Shown here: positions 10,785 through 24,135 of the stretch, piece after piece
Position numbering within the stretch: the stretch's first letter is position 1
Layout: each line of letters opens with the position of its first letter
From: Bisporella sp. PMI_857
Lineage: Eukaryota > Ascomycota > Leotiomycetes > Helotiales > Helotiaceae
Direction of reading: 5' to 3'
DNA length: 64,000 bases
Assembly: GCA_021307315.1 (NCBI GenBank)
Contig: JAJSPD010000012.1
Coordinates: 744,001-808,000 of the forward strand
Notes under the pieces: model-generated
Seen by the model: only the letters and a program-made list of their open reading frames with translations
The model's database searches: none
What the model was told of the DNA's origin: nothing
Program-made: the position numbers and the translations under genes

Positions 10785-13700
10785 ATGGCAGACCCGATCC
10801 GAGAAATTTGGACTAACTCCCGTATCTTTGGCACAGCAGAACGCGAACCTCCCTCCGACCCTGCCTCTCGTGTGTCTATGTCTCCGTCCTCGGCAGACGT
10901 TGCTCAAACTCCAGAACCCAAAAGTACCAGCGGTCTGGCCAGTGTCTTCAAGAGCTTAACCGGTAGTAAATCAACGAGAAGTCCACATCCGCAGTCGCCG
11001 GTTCCCTCCCTGACCTCGCAGTTTGGTGCCCATTCTCTGAAAAAAGCGATTTACGGCGGGCCTCCAAATTATGAACAACTGCACGAACAATTGAAGGCTG
11101 GGAACCCCCTATCCGAGCGGCTTGCTGCAGCAGAATCTCTTCGCCATGCGGTCCAGGATTATCCCCTCAGCGGGGTCAGTGGTATCGTTTTTCCATGTTG
11201 GATAATTCGCTGATGGGGAGCAGGTCACAAGCATATTCAAGGAAGGAAAAGATCTGATAGAACCGTCAAAGCCGCTAGAGGCTCGGGTTGCTGGTTACGA
11301 GCTTCTAACAGCCTGTGTACAGAAAAGCACCTCGACTGATCCAGAGCGTATGCTCTATTTTCGAGTGCTAACGGCCGACGCGCATCCCGAAGACTTCCAC
11401 CTCCAACTTGCGGCCATTGTAGAACTAGCGAAACACGGGCGAGATCTCTCGGGCTTCCATTATCAAGCCATCCCATTACTTACAGCATGGCTACGGCAAG
11501 CTTTCACAATTACATCTGCAGCGAGAAAGAAAGCGAGCAAAGTCAACAGGAGTCAAAAAATACCATTGGGAGAAGAGACAAATTTGTCTTTACTTTTTGT
11601 GTTTATCGTGGACGTAATCAAGTTCAGCTTTAATATCGCCGAAGATGGGGATACGAGCGATCTCATGGATGCAATCCTCTATATCTGCGTTCATACACCT
11701 CTATCAAGTGATCTGAAAGCCTGTATCAATGTCATAGATGCAATCATTACATATGGGGAGATACCAAACGATAAATTGCTGGAATGTGTGAAAGTACTAT
11801 GCTCAATACATTGTCTTGTTGCAGACGCTCGGTCAGAGGCATGGCGCTCCATTAGCAACCTAGCTAAATCTCACAACGGTCAAATCACGGTTCGATATCT
11901 TCTCGACATCCTTCGAAATCCTTCCACTCATGGTGACAATGAGAAACAGACAATTCGAGAAATCCGTGGGGCCATGTCTGTGCTGGAAAAGCTTTTTGCT
12001 AAGGATGGTCAGAACGGATATCCACTCGTTCCCTTCACTCTATTAATGGACGCCCTTACGAAAGCGGTAGCTGTAGAGCATGCTAAAGTTGAGGCTGACA
12101 TACTACATTTAATCCTCTCTCTTCTCAATGGTGATGGTGAAGAAGTCATGGAGAATGTCATCGAAGAAGACTGGTTCGTCATGTTCGATGTGGTATTGAA
12201 GTGCTCTCGGCGAACCAGAGAGAATTCGAAAGGACGATCATTAAATAATCGGTCTAGAATCTTGAGTCCTCTTACAAACGAAGGGACGAGTGATGAAACT
12301 TTCTCGTCTTCCGTGGCACAAACGCTAGAGACTCTCATTATCCGGATTGAGCAGCTCTTGCAAGCGTCAAGCGGAAAAGAATTCTTTCAAAGGGATGATT
12401 GTATTACTTTTTTTGTCAGTGTCCATCCATTTCTGACTGAATCATGCGCGAAACTAGTAATCGATTATTATATGGAATACCGCCTCTGCTATCCCTCAGA
12501 CCTCGAGTGGAGGGACAATATCAAGCTGATCATGGGAGCATTCTTTTCGGATAGAACGCAGCCAGCACATATTCGCTTGCATTCCCTCCAGGCCGTGACC
12601 GATGTCTATGAAGTTGTGGAGTTGATGGATGAGCCAGAAGACCCTGATTGTGTGCAGACTTTGGTCACTCTCATTCTTGAGGACATTGGAGACGAAAAGG
12701 ACATCGCAGTTCTTCAAGAATTGGTTTATTTTGCAGTTTCTGTTGCTGAGAAAGCTGAAGAATCACTCTTTAGCTACATCGTGAATGCCTTTCGTCGCAC
12801 CGTTACAAGCGATCGTTTACAATCACCACTAGGTTCTCCACAAGGGTCTCGGCAGGGTATCATGGGCACGAACCGCCCGTCTTCATCCATAGCCTCAAAT
12901 AGCTTGGCACAGACTCCTTCAAATGTTGTTACCAAAGGTCTGGTCCATATTTTCATGAAGACCATGGACAGTTCTGCCTCTAAATCCATCCGCATTTTTG
13001 ACGAATTGCTATGGATTGCGAAATCGCATGAATGCGAAACAGATGCTCGAATCTCGGCTCTAAAGATGCTTTTCAGACTAAGGGCGGACTGGGCAAATAG
13101 GTTGTTCCTAACTCCCTTCACAGAGTCAGATGGGCTAGCGGCTTCTCTCTTCAGAACGCCACCCTCTTTGGCACGAAAGCAAGCCGCGGATGAGGCAGCT
13201 CAGCAACAACACAGATCATCTCGAGTAGATGATATGTCTGGGTCAAGGATATCACGGAGCACATCTTTTGGCGGCCAAGGATATCCTCAAGGGAGAGCAC
13301 CATTCCGAACTGGGACCGGTGTGAGTCGCATTGTACAGAAAAATCACCAAATGTGGATGAGCCCAGATCCTGATGCATTGCCAGAACCTGCATCAAATAA
13401 GGCTAGTTCTTTGCTTTGTTCCTTTGCGGGAGCAGATGAGGATTATCCAGACGGTTTAATTACGCTTACTCGAATCCCTTTGAATATTGCACTTTTCCTC
13501 GAGACCATCATAGCACTTCTACAGCATGGTTGTGACTGGGAGATTTATAGCTATATTCTGGTACATTTGGCATCTCAGTTAACGAACAAAGCTCTATTCA
13601 AAGCTGCTATGCCACAAATCAAGGAGCTGAGGGTATTACTCTGTGACCAAATCAAAAATAGCAGCTATCATGAACCGCCTCTGTCATCTGGGCTTCGCAA

Positions 13701-15684
13701 AGCCGATGTTGCAATCTGTATGTTTCAAATTCTAACTATGATTATCAGCTACCACGATGTATTCACCAAAGCTGAAGACGACGAGATTGTTCGAACATTC
13801 CTCCAAGGTGTGGGTGCAGACCGAGCAGCTAAGTGTTGTGTTCATGCCCTTTCGATATGCTGCCATGAACTTCCTGCATCCACGAGCAAAGCGCTAGTCA
13901 ACATTCTACAGAGAATGTCATCCATAATAACCCAGTCTCATGTGGCAGTCCACATTCTAGAATTCCTCGCTTGCCTCGCCAGGTTACCAAATTTGTACGT
14001 GAACTTTCGCGAAGACGAGTATAAGACCATCCTTATGATGTGCTTTCGATATCTGCAATACGTGCGTGACCAACCAACTAAGGAACCTGGCGCACGTAAT
14101 TCTGCACAAGCCAGAAATTCTGGTGTCTCGATGGATGGCCTGAATAATCTTGTGGATCTTTCCGCGGCAGAAAGCAATTTCCAACCCAACACATCCGATG
14201 ATCTACCTCAGTATGTGCATGCACTCGCCTACCACGTCATTATATTCTGGTTTCTTTCCTTGAGATTACCCGATCGTGCTGGCCTGGTAGGCTGGATTAC
14301 AAAGAATCTCATCTCTACAGATGTTAATGGAAAGGAGATGATCGACGAGCAAGCACAGGTCACCCTAGATTTCATGCAGAGAGTCGCTTATGCCGATGTT
14401 GATGAGTCGGCGGCAGATCCCACATTCACAGAAGAGCGATTTGGAGAGATCTTGAAGAAGCGATGGATTGTTGGCCAAAGTATTGTAACAGTTGAACAGG
14501 CTACAAAGGGAGGATGGGCACAGATCACAAAGCGTCAGCCTTCAGGTACCTCTTGCTATATCATTCGCGAAAAGTTCACCCGACCACCTGCCCATCAGGA
14601 TCAATTACCTGCAAATTCAGATATCAATGTCGTTTTTCCAAGCCATCTACTTCTTCAGTTGACAGCGTCAATGCCTCAATCGAATGAAGCTTCTCGCCCA
14701 ATCCCTCTGCCAAATGATGCTCAAATGACGCGGGCCATAGCAACATTTGACCGCAACTTTACTGTTGATGGCCACAAAGTTGGGGTCATTTACATCGGAG
14801 CCAATCAGACTCAAGAAGTGGAGATCCTTTCGAATGTAATGGGAAGCAGTGACTATACCCACTTCCTGTCAGGCCTTGGAACTCTCACAAAGCTAAAAGG
14901 CGCCAATTTTAATACTCAGGGTCTAGATCGGTATAGCGACTCTGATGGGGAGTATGCATTTTGTTGGCGTGATCGTGTCACAGAGATTGTTTTCCATGTG
15001 ACAACACAAATGCCAACAAATCTCAGCAATGACCCACAGTGTATTGGGAAGAAGAGACATATCGGAAACGATTTTGTGAACATTATCTTCAACAATTCCG
15101 GTCTACCCTTCCGTTATGACACGTTCCCATCGGAATTCAATTATGTCAATATTGTTATTACACCCGAATCAAGGGCATCGTTCGTTGCTACACGTCTAAG
15201 GTCTGAGGCACAAATGAAAAACGCATTCTACAAGGTCCAGGTTATGAGCAAGCCGGGATTCCCAGAGATATCTCCAGCTTCGGAGACCAAAATGGTTGGG
15301 CTGGAAGCTTTGCCAGGTTTCATCCGCCTGCTTGCTTTGAACGCATCTGTGTTCTCATTGGTGTGGGCTAATAGAGAAGGAGGCGAACATATATCTTCAT
15401 GGCGGAACAGACTCAGAGAGATTAAAAGACTACGAGAAAAGTACGGACCCAAAAAGCCAAACTCAAATCCAACCTCGCCCGTGGCTCCCACCATCTATGA
15501 TACAAAGACTATCAGGGATAGTCTCAACGGTCTCAGGCGTTCATCAGTTGCGAATTTTTTGATCAATCCCACCGAATCCACTTCTCAGCGCTCGTCTATA
15601 TTTTCGACAGCAGAAACAGAAGTCGGAGCAGTTGGTGCAGAGGAGAGCCTGGTGGATGGGCTTGATTTTTCTAAGTGGGCATAA
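10785..15684 (+). CDS. TSC2: Tuberin-like Rheb GTPase-activating protein
   Basis: Tuberin homolog, expected to act with a TSC1 partner to switch off the small GTPase Rheb upstream of TORC1. Exon 1 is 10785-11174 and exon 2 is 11224-15684, with one 49-nt intron, giving 1616 residues. A disordered Ser/Pro-rich N-terminus (about residues 1-90) is followed by a long helical-repeat region corresponding to the DUF3384 and tuberin domains. A Ser-rich linker follows, then a Rap/Ran-GAP domain at about 1300-1480. The GAP domain holds the catalytic asparagine-thumb segment KKRHIGNDFVNIIFNNSG, with the asparagine at about residue 1412, then LPFRYDTFPSEFNYVNIV. The catalytic region looks intact. The start is the first ATG in frame after a pyrimidine-rich leader. 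It shares its upstream region with CSE1. Confidence 0.95.
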
Positions 15685-16214
15685 GGGAGCATTTTCGGCG
15701 TTTATGGGAGGCAGGGAAATACCACAAAAGTTATTTTTCGTTTTGAGCTGCATTCCAGGTGCAGGGCAGGACAGAGTATATGCCCATCTTTTGAAATATA
15801 CATAGCATGGAAGTTGTGTGCATAGGGTGCCGAGACTTACGTCTCCTGGAGAATACCTAATTGAACACTAGAGTTCTCTATACGATTCTTAATATCGCAG
15901 ACCGCAGATTAGTGAGACCCTTGGCAATGGTTTATATGTCATGATGATGGTCGTGATGGCTTATCTATCCTATTCACCCCACTTAAAATATTATAGCTAC
16001 CCCACATGAGTTCCGAGAATATGTTCGACAACTATAGAGAAGAGCTGGCAACACCATGTTTGACGAAGTACAAAGCTTGTAACACATACGTGCGACTCAG
16101 ATACCAGATAATTTAGTAGAACTATGACATAGATGCAACACTCATAACTAATAGCTCTTACCTTTGCACACTGATAACAAGATAAGACACGAGATAGACA
16201 TCAACAGGCCAGAT
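15685..16214. other. Intergenic, TSC2 to dioxygenase
   Basis: No gene seen. It is expected to hold the TSC2 3' UTR and the dioxygenase promoter. An in-frame TTG extension reaches left to 16164, but the first ATG is at 16215. Confidence 0.6.
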
Positions 16215-17371
16215 ATGTCTCCAGGTCCAGAAGAAACTGCATCCCGTGCCGCAGCGCTTGAGGTGCAAGACTATCTCAGCTCACGCATAGCTAACAAAAG
16301 TTCCACCCCTTCCTTCCGCTCTATCCCCATCATCGACCTCGCGCCTTCGTTCTCCTCCTCCCTCACAACGCGCAAGGAAGTAGCACGGAAGATCTACGAC
16401 GCATGTATCACCTCAGGCTTCTTCTACATCACCAACCATGGCCTCGAATCCGTATGCTCTTCCACCCTCACCCTCGCAAAGCGCTTCTTTGACGAGCTGT
16501 CTCCGGAGGAGAAAGAGAGCATACACATGCGGAAGAGCAAGTATTTTCGCGGCTACGAGCCGCCCGACTACACGACGGTAAACGGGATCGACGAGCAGGG
16601 GAAGGAGACGAAGGAGGCGTTTAACTGGGGGTACGAGGCCGGGTTAGAAGAGGACGGCGAGGGAGATGGAGCGTACGTCGAGCTCGACGGCTCGCCTCCG
16701 GATCCCAAGGCGAACCTGTGGCCGGATGAATCCGCCCTGCCTGGCTTCTACGCCGGGATCAAGGAGCATTATTCCAAGGTGTGCATCGCAGCCATTCAGT
16801 AAAAGAAGAAAAGACGTTGACACAAAGACAGATGCTGCGCCTATGTCGACACCTCTTCAAGCTCTTCGCGCTCTCGCTCGACCTCCCAGAGACGTACTTC
16901 GAGCCCCTGACCACGCATCCCGGCGCCATCGGCCGACTCATCAGGTACCCGGCCTCGTCCAGCGCATCGGCCTCGCGCGCAAACGACGAGGAAGAGCTCG
17001 GGCTCGGCGCGCACACCGACTACGAGTGCTTCACGCTGCTCGTGCAATCGCCGACCCCGGGGCTCGAGGTGCTCTCCCCGGACGGGCGCTGGATCGTGGC
17101 GGCGCCGGTGCCGGGCTCCATCGTGGTCAACGTGGCGGATTTCCTGATGCGCTGGACCAACGGCGTGTATCGCAGCACCGTGCACCGGGTGGTGAACCGC
17201 ACGGCCGAGGAACGCTTCAGCGTCCCGCTGTTCTTCAGCATTAATTATGATGCGCGTGTCGAGACGCTGCGGAGCTGTGTGAGCGAGGAGAATCCGAGCC
17301 GGTTCCCGCCCATCACGGCTGGGAGGTATGTGCTTGATAGGTTGAGCTTGACAGTTGATGGGAAGTATTGA
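16215..17371 (+). CDS. 2-oxoglutarate/Fe(II)-dependent dioxygenase (isopenicillin N synthase-like)
   Basis: Soluble non-haem iron oxygenase of the DIOX_N plus 2OG-FeII_Oxy type. Exons 16215-16778 and 16832-17371 encode 367 residues. The N-terminal domain shows SIPIIDLAPSF and SGFFYITNHGLE. The core double-stranded beta-helix carries the iron ligands H249 and D251 (GAHTDYECFTLL) and H306 (STVHRVVN), and the 2OG-anchoring RxS at R316-S318 (RFSVPLFFSIN). All catalytic residues are present. It is probably a secondary or xenobiotic metabolism enzyme; the substrate cannot be predicted. The coding sequence, especially exon 2, is markedly richer in G+C than the flanking genes. No other biosynthetic gene sits next to it. 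Confidence 0.93.
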
Positions 17372-17746
17372 GTAGCCTAAGGCTAGAGGAGAAGTATTTA
17401 CCTTCGTAGAGCTTGGCTTGAGATAATATTTAGCTCAATTACAATCATGTGAATGCAGCCTTTTTGGTCATGATTTCCTTCATTCCATATCTACTCATGC
17501 TTAATATACAAGCCCATATGAAGACCATAGCCTTTAAAAACATAACCCCCCATCTATGCATATATTCATGTGTCCTTTGTAACATATCAGCCCTCCCCTC
17601 TCCAATGCTCGGTTTTATGGCCACACCTCCAAAAGTCTTATGAACAGAATGAAGTGACAAGAAACGAAGAATGCCTGGTATCGTTCTGATACTCTAGTCA
17701 TCACACCATAATCTTACATAATATATCAACCCGCAGTCCGAATATG
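17372..17746. other. Convergent 3' intergenic gap
   Basis: Dioxygenase (plus) and Uds1-family gene (minus) converge here. It holds only their 3' UTRs; no gene is seen. Confidence 0.6.
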
Positions 17747-20732
17747 TCAAGCCGAGGTAAGACTCTGACTCAAGCTCGACTTGCCCGGTCCAAGAGACTT
17801 CTTCAACGTGCGTAACTCGTCTTCCAAACGGCGTCGCTCGGCTTGCTCCGCCTGTTCTAAATTAGCAACAACTTAAACAAGATATGGAACAGGGAAACAT
17901 ACCCTCAAAGCCTTTGCACTCTCAGCCCTCGTATTCCGCATCATCTTCTTAAACTCATCCTTCAGCACGGTCGTACTCGTAGCTCCAGCTCCTGAGAAGC
18001 TTTGTTGGCCATCTGGACCAGGACTTCTCATGCCAAGCCATCTGACCTTCTCATCACTTAGCTCGGCTTCGAGTTTCTCTCTCTCGTCTCTCAGCTTATC
18101 AATCATCCCCTCTAACCTCTCACGCTCTTTCTCCCACTCGATACTGGCTTTTGTCATCTCCTCGTACTCTTCGATCGTCTCCGCCAACTCCTTCTTCAGG
18201 GTTCTCAGCTTGTCTTCCGAATCTTTAGAATCTTGACCCGCCGATTGACTGGAGGCCTTCAGCGCAGCGATCTCAGAAGTGAGGGCGGCATTTCTCTTGG
18301 TTAGATTATCGATTTCTCGCGCGATGACAGGGTTGGCTGCCACCTCAGCTGCGCGCTGAGCGCGAGATCCATATGCGCCATCTAACTCGGCACGAGCAAT
18401 GGTGACCTCAGTCTGCAGCTCAGCAACCTTCATGTTCATGTCTTCAATTTCCTTCTCTTTCTCGACGAGCGCCGTCTCTTGCTGCGTTAGCAAGGCATCT
18501 TTCTTAGTCTTCTCTGCGATTACAACTTCCAACTCAGCGGCTAAGCTTGAAATCCTTGACTCGGACTCTGCAAGCTTGACTTGAATCTCAGCTCTGGCAA
18601 TATCATGGTCATCCTTGAGCTCTGCAAGCTCCTCTTGTAGCCCAGCGATCATTTGGTTCCGTTGCTCAAGCTCTTGTTTCGCGGCAAGTACTGAAGCAGA
18701 TTCACTGTTTGAACGAGCTTGATCACGTAGGTTTTCTTGCTGACGAGCTTCGTCAAGTTTCTCCATAACCTGGCTTAGCTGTTCACGAACGTTATCGGCA
18801 TCGGCCTCGGTTCTGACGAGCAATGCTTGTGTCCTATTAAGCTCTTCCACCTTCTGCGCCATCTCAGCGTCCTTCGTGGCATCAGACTTATTGTTTAGCT
18901 CTCGTTGCTGTTTAATCTGCCTCTGGAGGACCTTCTTCTGGTCCTTTAATTTAGTAGCTTGTGAGTAAAGCCACTGCACCTTGGCTGAAAATGCTTGCAA
19001 GGAGAATTGCTCATTTAGATCACCGTCGTCATCATCAGACATATCATCTTCATCCTCCGGAAGTCCATTTGCAGATCTAGTCATCCTTCTCTCCTGTTTT
19101 CTCTTTCGGATCTCCTCGTACCCAGACTGGATGATATCCCAGAGACCCATCAGAGTCATTTCCATCTGTTCGGCATTGGCTTGGTAAGCCTTGTTTGTAG
19201 AATTTGAAGCGCCTTGTGAAAGGTGCATCTCGATTGCTTGAACACTCTCTTGAAAGTAGAGCAATTGATCTTGGAAACCCCTGCCTGTAAGCTCTGGAAC
19301 TTCTGGGCGGTCGGCATCGAAAGGCTGCAAGATTCCACGGATTTCGCGATTCATATCCTCAATGGTCTCCTCTAAAGCAGCGTCCGACTCCTCTTGTCTC
19401 CTTTGTGATTCGTCTTGCACCCTTTCGAGTTCTACCCGCCACATATTAGAGTCCTCATCTTTGCTCGCCAGATTCCTCATTAACTCCTCATATTTTTGGG
19501 AAAGCTCCTGGTGACTATTGAATGATCTATTCTGCTCCTGATCAATGGTAGCTATTCCCATCTCCATGTAATTCAAATGATTTTGAAGTGATTCACTAGC
19601 ATTACTCTGATTATTAGCGCCAACAGATGGCGGTAAATCGAAATCGTTCTCGCGTTGCGGATTTGCCTTGATGATAATCTCTCTCAACCTAGAATTGAGA
19701 TCTTCAAGCTTCTGCTCGGTTTTCGTAATCATGAGCATCTGCTCTCTACCCTGCGCCTTCGGGGGGGCAGCGGGTGGAGGTCCAAGGCTGTTCCTTCCAT
19801 TGAATACATCATATGCGTTCAGTTCGTCGGCATCTCGATACTGGTGCCGATGGTCGAATAAATCTAGATCCAGAGGTGGCTCCATGCTATTTCTAGCATT
19901 GTGATATGTATACATGCTCTCCGGACTGCCTGGAATGCCCGGCTGCTGGCCGACTTGACTATTTGCAATCTTCTTAGGTCCTTTATGTGTCATCTGTAAA
20001 ATACCGGCGGTATGCTTAAGCAATCGCATCTGGGGCTCCATGATTCGTTTTTCAAGTGACCACAGCTCCAGAGCTAGTTCCTCACATCTCTCCTCGCTCC
20101 GCATGCGCTCAATATCCGCCTCCTTGACAGAATCGCTCTTATGATGTGGAATGATTGACCTCCTTCTGCCTTCTTTCTTGTCGCCAGACACATACAACTT
20201 AGACATCGATATAGCAGCATCGCGATATTTTGACTGCACCGCGAGATTCTGGCGCGTTTGCTCCATCCGTTGCGACAGGGACTGGCATTGTTTCTTCAAA
20301 TCATCGACCTCTTCCTGCGACAGAATCTCATATTCTTTGCTATCACCCAACGCGGTCTCGACAAGGAGGTGGACTTGTATCGGATCATTGATATTCAGGA
20401 GCATCGAGCTCTGCGGTCGTTGTACGTTCATCTACCACTTATTAGCGCCTCCTCATTCCACAGAAACGCCCTAAAGCACTCACAGGATTGTACCGCTTCT
20501 CCCCGGCGAACCCACTCATAAGCTCATTACGATACCCTTCCAGCACAACCCGTCCTCTCACACCATCTGTACTCCTTCGATTCGGATTCGGAGAGCCGTT
20601 GGTGCCTACCCTTGGGCTGCCTAACCGCGGACTATACTGATAACTCCCGTTCTCCTGACCACCGAACCTGCCAAACTCCCCGTCTCTGTCCCTCGTCCCG
20701 GGCCTTGCAGGCAACGCCTTTTCATTCATCAT
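17747..20732 (-). CDS. Up-regulated-during-septation (Uds1) family coiled-coil protein
   Basis: Fungal cytoskeletal or septation-type protein. Exons on the minus strand are 20732-20484, 20431-17903 and 17851-17747, giving 960 residues. The start is the ATG at 20732 (MMNEKALPAR); an upstream TTG frame is not used. Residues 1-83 are disordered and Arg/Gly-rich. The Uds1 domain begins at about residue 95 (VHLLVETALGDSKEYEILSQEEVDDLKK) and runs to about 240. From about residue 300 the rest is mostly long coiled coil, rich in Glu, Lys, Gln and Leu, interrupted by an acidic patch DEDDMSDDDDGD. The last intron takes an acceptor that restores the coiled-coil reading AEQAERRRLEDELRTLKK and ends QSLTSA. 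The family is named from a fission-yeast septation-induced gene; the molecular role is poorly known. A structural or scaffold function is inferred. Confidence 0.88.
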
Positions 20733-22050
20733 GAATCCTCTCCTCGGTCCCAAATCCGTGATCCGCCTCTCTCTGTGTCTCTCAAAAACAAATCCGGGAC
20801 GTGTGTGCGCGCTTCGTCAACTCGTAACTATCGCATCGTGCGTTTCGGAAGTCCGCAGCAGAAAGACCTCAAACAAAAACACACAAGGCCCGCTTCAAAA
20901 AGAGAGAAGAAGAAAACAATTCAGGATGACCGCAGATCCTACGTCAATTAATCAATTGGCACCTTGCCTACGGGAAGTTCCAATGTATTGGCAAGATGAC
21001 GATCGGCCCTTTCCCAAAAATCTTAGGGGGCTTATCCGCTCTGTTTTGCTCCTTACGTATCCGCAAAAGGTAGGGTTTTCAGGGGGGTTCGCTCGGCCCT
21101 GGCAGGTGCTGACAGTAAAAAAAAAATCGTGATGCGGCACACGTTTCGACTTTGTTCGACTTCCGTAAACTGAATTTGAATAATATATATATATTTTTAA
21201 TATGAATTAGGCCAAGTAGCGAGTGTGAGTTTGTTTTGTTTTGTTTTTTATATATTATGAGATGCGCAATCGATAACTCTCCCGTATCAATAGTGGGTAG
21301 CGGGCCGCGTCCCAATATAAATAACCATTTATGAGACCGCGAGCTGCTGAGATTAAAGTAAGGGTAAGGGACGCAAGGTGTGGCGCCAGGGCTTGAGGCG
21401 GTGCATCGGAAAGAGGCTTGCCGTTTCACATCGTGTCTGAATCTGGGGAGCGAATAATCATTGCGAACGGTTAGGAGATATTTACGTGTTGTCTTGGAAT
21501 CTCAGCCAGGGCTTTCTTGAGAGCAGTATTTGATAAGGACATGCTAAATTTGGACAACATGTCTTTGCGCAAACATGTTGGAACTGGAGTGGCACATGGA
21601 TGAAAAACTCTAGATACGAGTTTTGGTACAGCTCTGAAAGCAAGAATATTCGTGACGGCTCATTGGATTATGTACAATCTGCCAAATCGTAGGCACAATT
21701 AGTAACATACATGCTTAAAACCACTATGCTAAGAAACGCTTGCTCAAAACACCCTATGCTTTTGTCCGCTAATGCACCTCTCATGCAGAAACACGCTCCC
21801 AAGACTCCATACAATACTTTAGTCGCTTACAGTGCTTTCTCTTCATGATTTTTCGTAAGTATGATTTAAACGCTCCGTTGAATGCTTCATGGTGTTTTCG
21901 CTGTCCAAAATAATCGCAAATTTATTAGCCATTTACAATGGCCCGCATTGTTGCAAATTCGTAGTCGTATGTTTTGGGAAATCGCAGAATCCTTCCCCAC
22001 TTTGTACTGTGCTGAGCCTCAAGTATCTGCATGCTCCAGATCATCCAATC
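20733..22050. other. Intergenic, Uds1 gene to F-box/LRR gene
   Basis: 1.3 kb without a supportable gene. The left part should be the Uds1-gene promoter, and the right part the 3' region of the LRR gene. It includes an AT-rich microsatellite-like patch at about 21178-21200. Confidence 0.55.
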
Positions 22051-24135
22051 TTAACGCTTAAACATGTAGTGTCCGTACATGCCTCCAACCTCAGCTCTGA
22101 CCACTGGAACTTTTCGCATCCCCCAAAAGTTGGCACCCCATTTCCAATCTCGACCACCAGTATCGGCTTTCTCGGTCCCACTCTTAAACTCTCGCACCAG
22201 CCAGTGGCGTCGTCCTGCCTCCTTCAGACACCATGGGTCTTTGAAGGCACCAACGCGCTTCATCACCCCTGGGCTTTTCTCTAGCTTTGTGTTTACTTCT
22301 AGGCTCAACTCGATCACCTCAAGCGGAGTAGTAGCTTTTGTGAGGATAGGACAGGACATTCCGAACAGAGTCCCTAGATCAAGAGCGCTGGCAGATAAAT
22401 CAGAGACATCAATGTAGCGCAATTGATGAGGTACCCATGCCATCTGTTCTTCTACATCAGCATTCTGGTCAGGTACAAATAAGCGTGTAAGATCCGCGAG
22501 CTCCAAACCTCGGCCGAGGCCGAGTTCTTCGAGGTGTTTGGTCAAAGGAAGGAGAAGCGGAATGTGCGAGCGGTTCATTACACCACCTTTCATGACGAGC
22601 GAGCGCAAGGTAGATGGTAGAACAGGCAAGAGCGCAGTAATGTCGTTGCTGCTAAGAAGCTCAGATGACTTAGCGTCCATACCAAGGTTGATGTATATTA
22701 GTGTCTTGGCCGCTGGATGATTTGTAAGGAAATCTACCACGGAAGGACCAGTGAGGCCAGAACATTTGCTCAAATTTAGATGAGTGAGACGAGCGGTATG
22801 AGGGATCGAGTGGAGAGCGGCATTGGTGATTCGAGTATGCGCGACATCGAGATGTGTAAGTCCCGACAGGCGAGGAAGGAGGATCTCAAAGGATGATGCA
22901 GGTAGGATTGTGCATTCGTGTAGACTGAGTCGAGAGATAGGTAGCGCGTCTGGGAGAGGTGTCGGGCTTGCCTCAAGAACTTCAAGAAGAGAGCTCTTAA
23001 ACTTGGTCGACGAGCAAGCGCAGAAGTCAAGAGCCTTGAGCTTTGGCATATCGCAGAGAAGCTTGCGGATGACTTTCGCGTCAAGGTCGTCTTCGATATG
23101 CTCTTGTCCAAGAAATTCACGGAGATTTGGAGTCAAGTTGAGGCATTGAAGAAGCGTAGAAGGAATCAGGTTTGTCGTCTCTTGTCGCTGGCGCATAGTA
23201 ATCCCAGAACCACGTGGATTAAAATGGCAGAAATCCAGTCGCCGCACAATCGTGCCTAGTGCGGGATACTCCGCAATGTGAGCCAGAAACTTAGCAAATA
23301 TCTTAGAATGCGGAATAGTGATGTGACAGTAAAGTGTTGCCAATGTTGCTGAGTGGATCCCTCGTGACGTGAGCAGCAAAGACATGAGATCGATGTTTCG
23401 TGCTGTAAAGCCGTTCGGAGGAATATCGACAGCTAGTTGATCAATGATATTTCCTATAGAAGTTAGCAAGGATACCCTATACCGCTACGTGACACAACGA
23501 TGGCATATGCCTAGCCGCAAGAAGTTCGAGCATGAGATATCTTACTCACTCAACAATTCATTAGGTAGTTTCTCGAATGGACTTTGGCCAGCAGGCCAGC
23601 ATCCGCGGTCTTGCTTGACAGCGGGGACGCCTGGTTTAATGTTCTCTTGCTTTCCACTATCCTTTGCGTTCCACACGTACTCCATCGCCAAGCCTCTCAG
23701 GTCGCCAGAGCTTTTGCTGGCAATCCTGCCTCCGACACTGATACTCTTCCATCCTCGAAACCCGGAGCATGGGCAGACAAATCCATTTAGTTGGCTGTGT
23801 GGATGAAGCATCATATGGGTCCCCTCTGCTTGGGACAATGTTTTCTCCGTTACTGGAGTCTGAGAGCCACATGAGGAAGCGTCGTCCACAATCGCCTCCT
23901 CGGCTGCGCTCCTGTCAAACTCGCGACGTAGGTAGGATGAAGTTTTCGAGTCGGTAAACGATTGAGCGATGCCGTCCTTGCTTTCTTTAATACTAGAGAA
24001 GCTGGTGCGATCAATACGGTCAGATGTCGGCGGTGTGATTGTATGCTTTTTTAGTTGAGGTCTGATGTGTATTTCTACCTCAGGGGTGTTTGACTGGAGA
24101 GGCCGTGAGGGCAGCATTTTGGGTAATTGGGCCAT
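22051..24135 (-). CDS. F-box-like leucine-rich-repeat protein
   Basis: Two exons, 24135-23550 and 23453-22051, split by a 96-nt intron, encode 662 residues. The N-terminal 185 residues look disordered. The intron falls inside an F-box-like motif that reads FEKLPNELLRNIIDQLAVD once spliced (residues about 186-204). The C-terminal half carries irregular leucine-rich repeats such as LKALDFCACS, LTHLDVAHTRITNAAL and LTHLNLSKCSGLTG. This is the AMN1/Grr1-like arrangement of an SCF ubiquitin-ligase substrate adaptor, though the F-box is weak and the target unknown. The C-terminus, with DWKWGANFWGMRKV, looks intact. Confidence 0.85.

Noticed and set aside
16164..16214. Upstream extension of the dioxygenase
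   Set aside because: It begins with TTG; the first ATG is at 16215. The same reasoning applies to upstream TTG/GTG extensions at 20753, 32030, 33697 and 42666.
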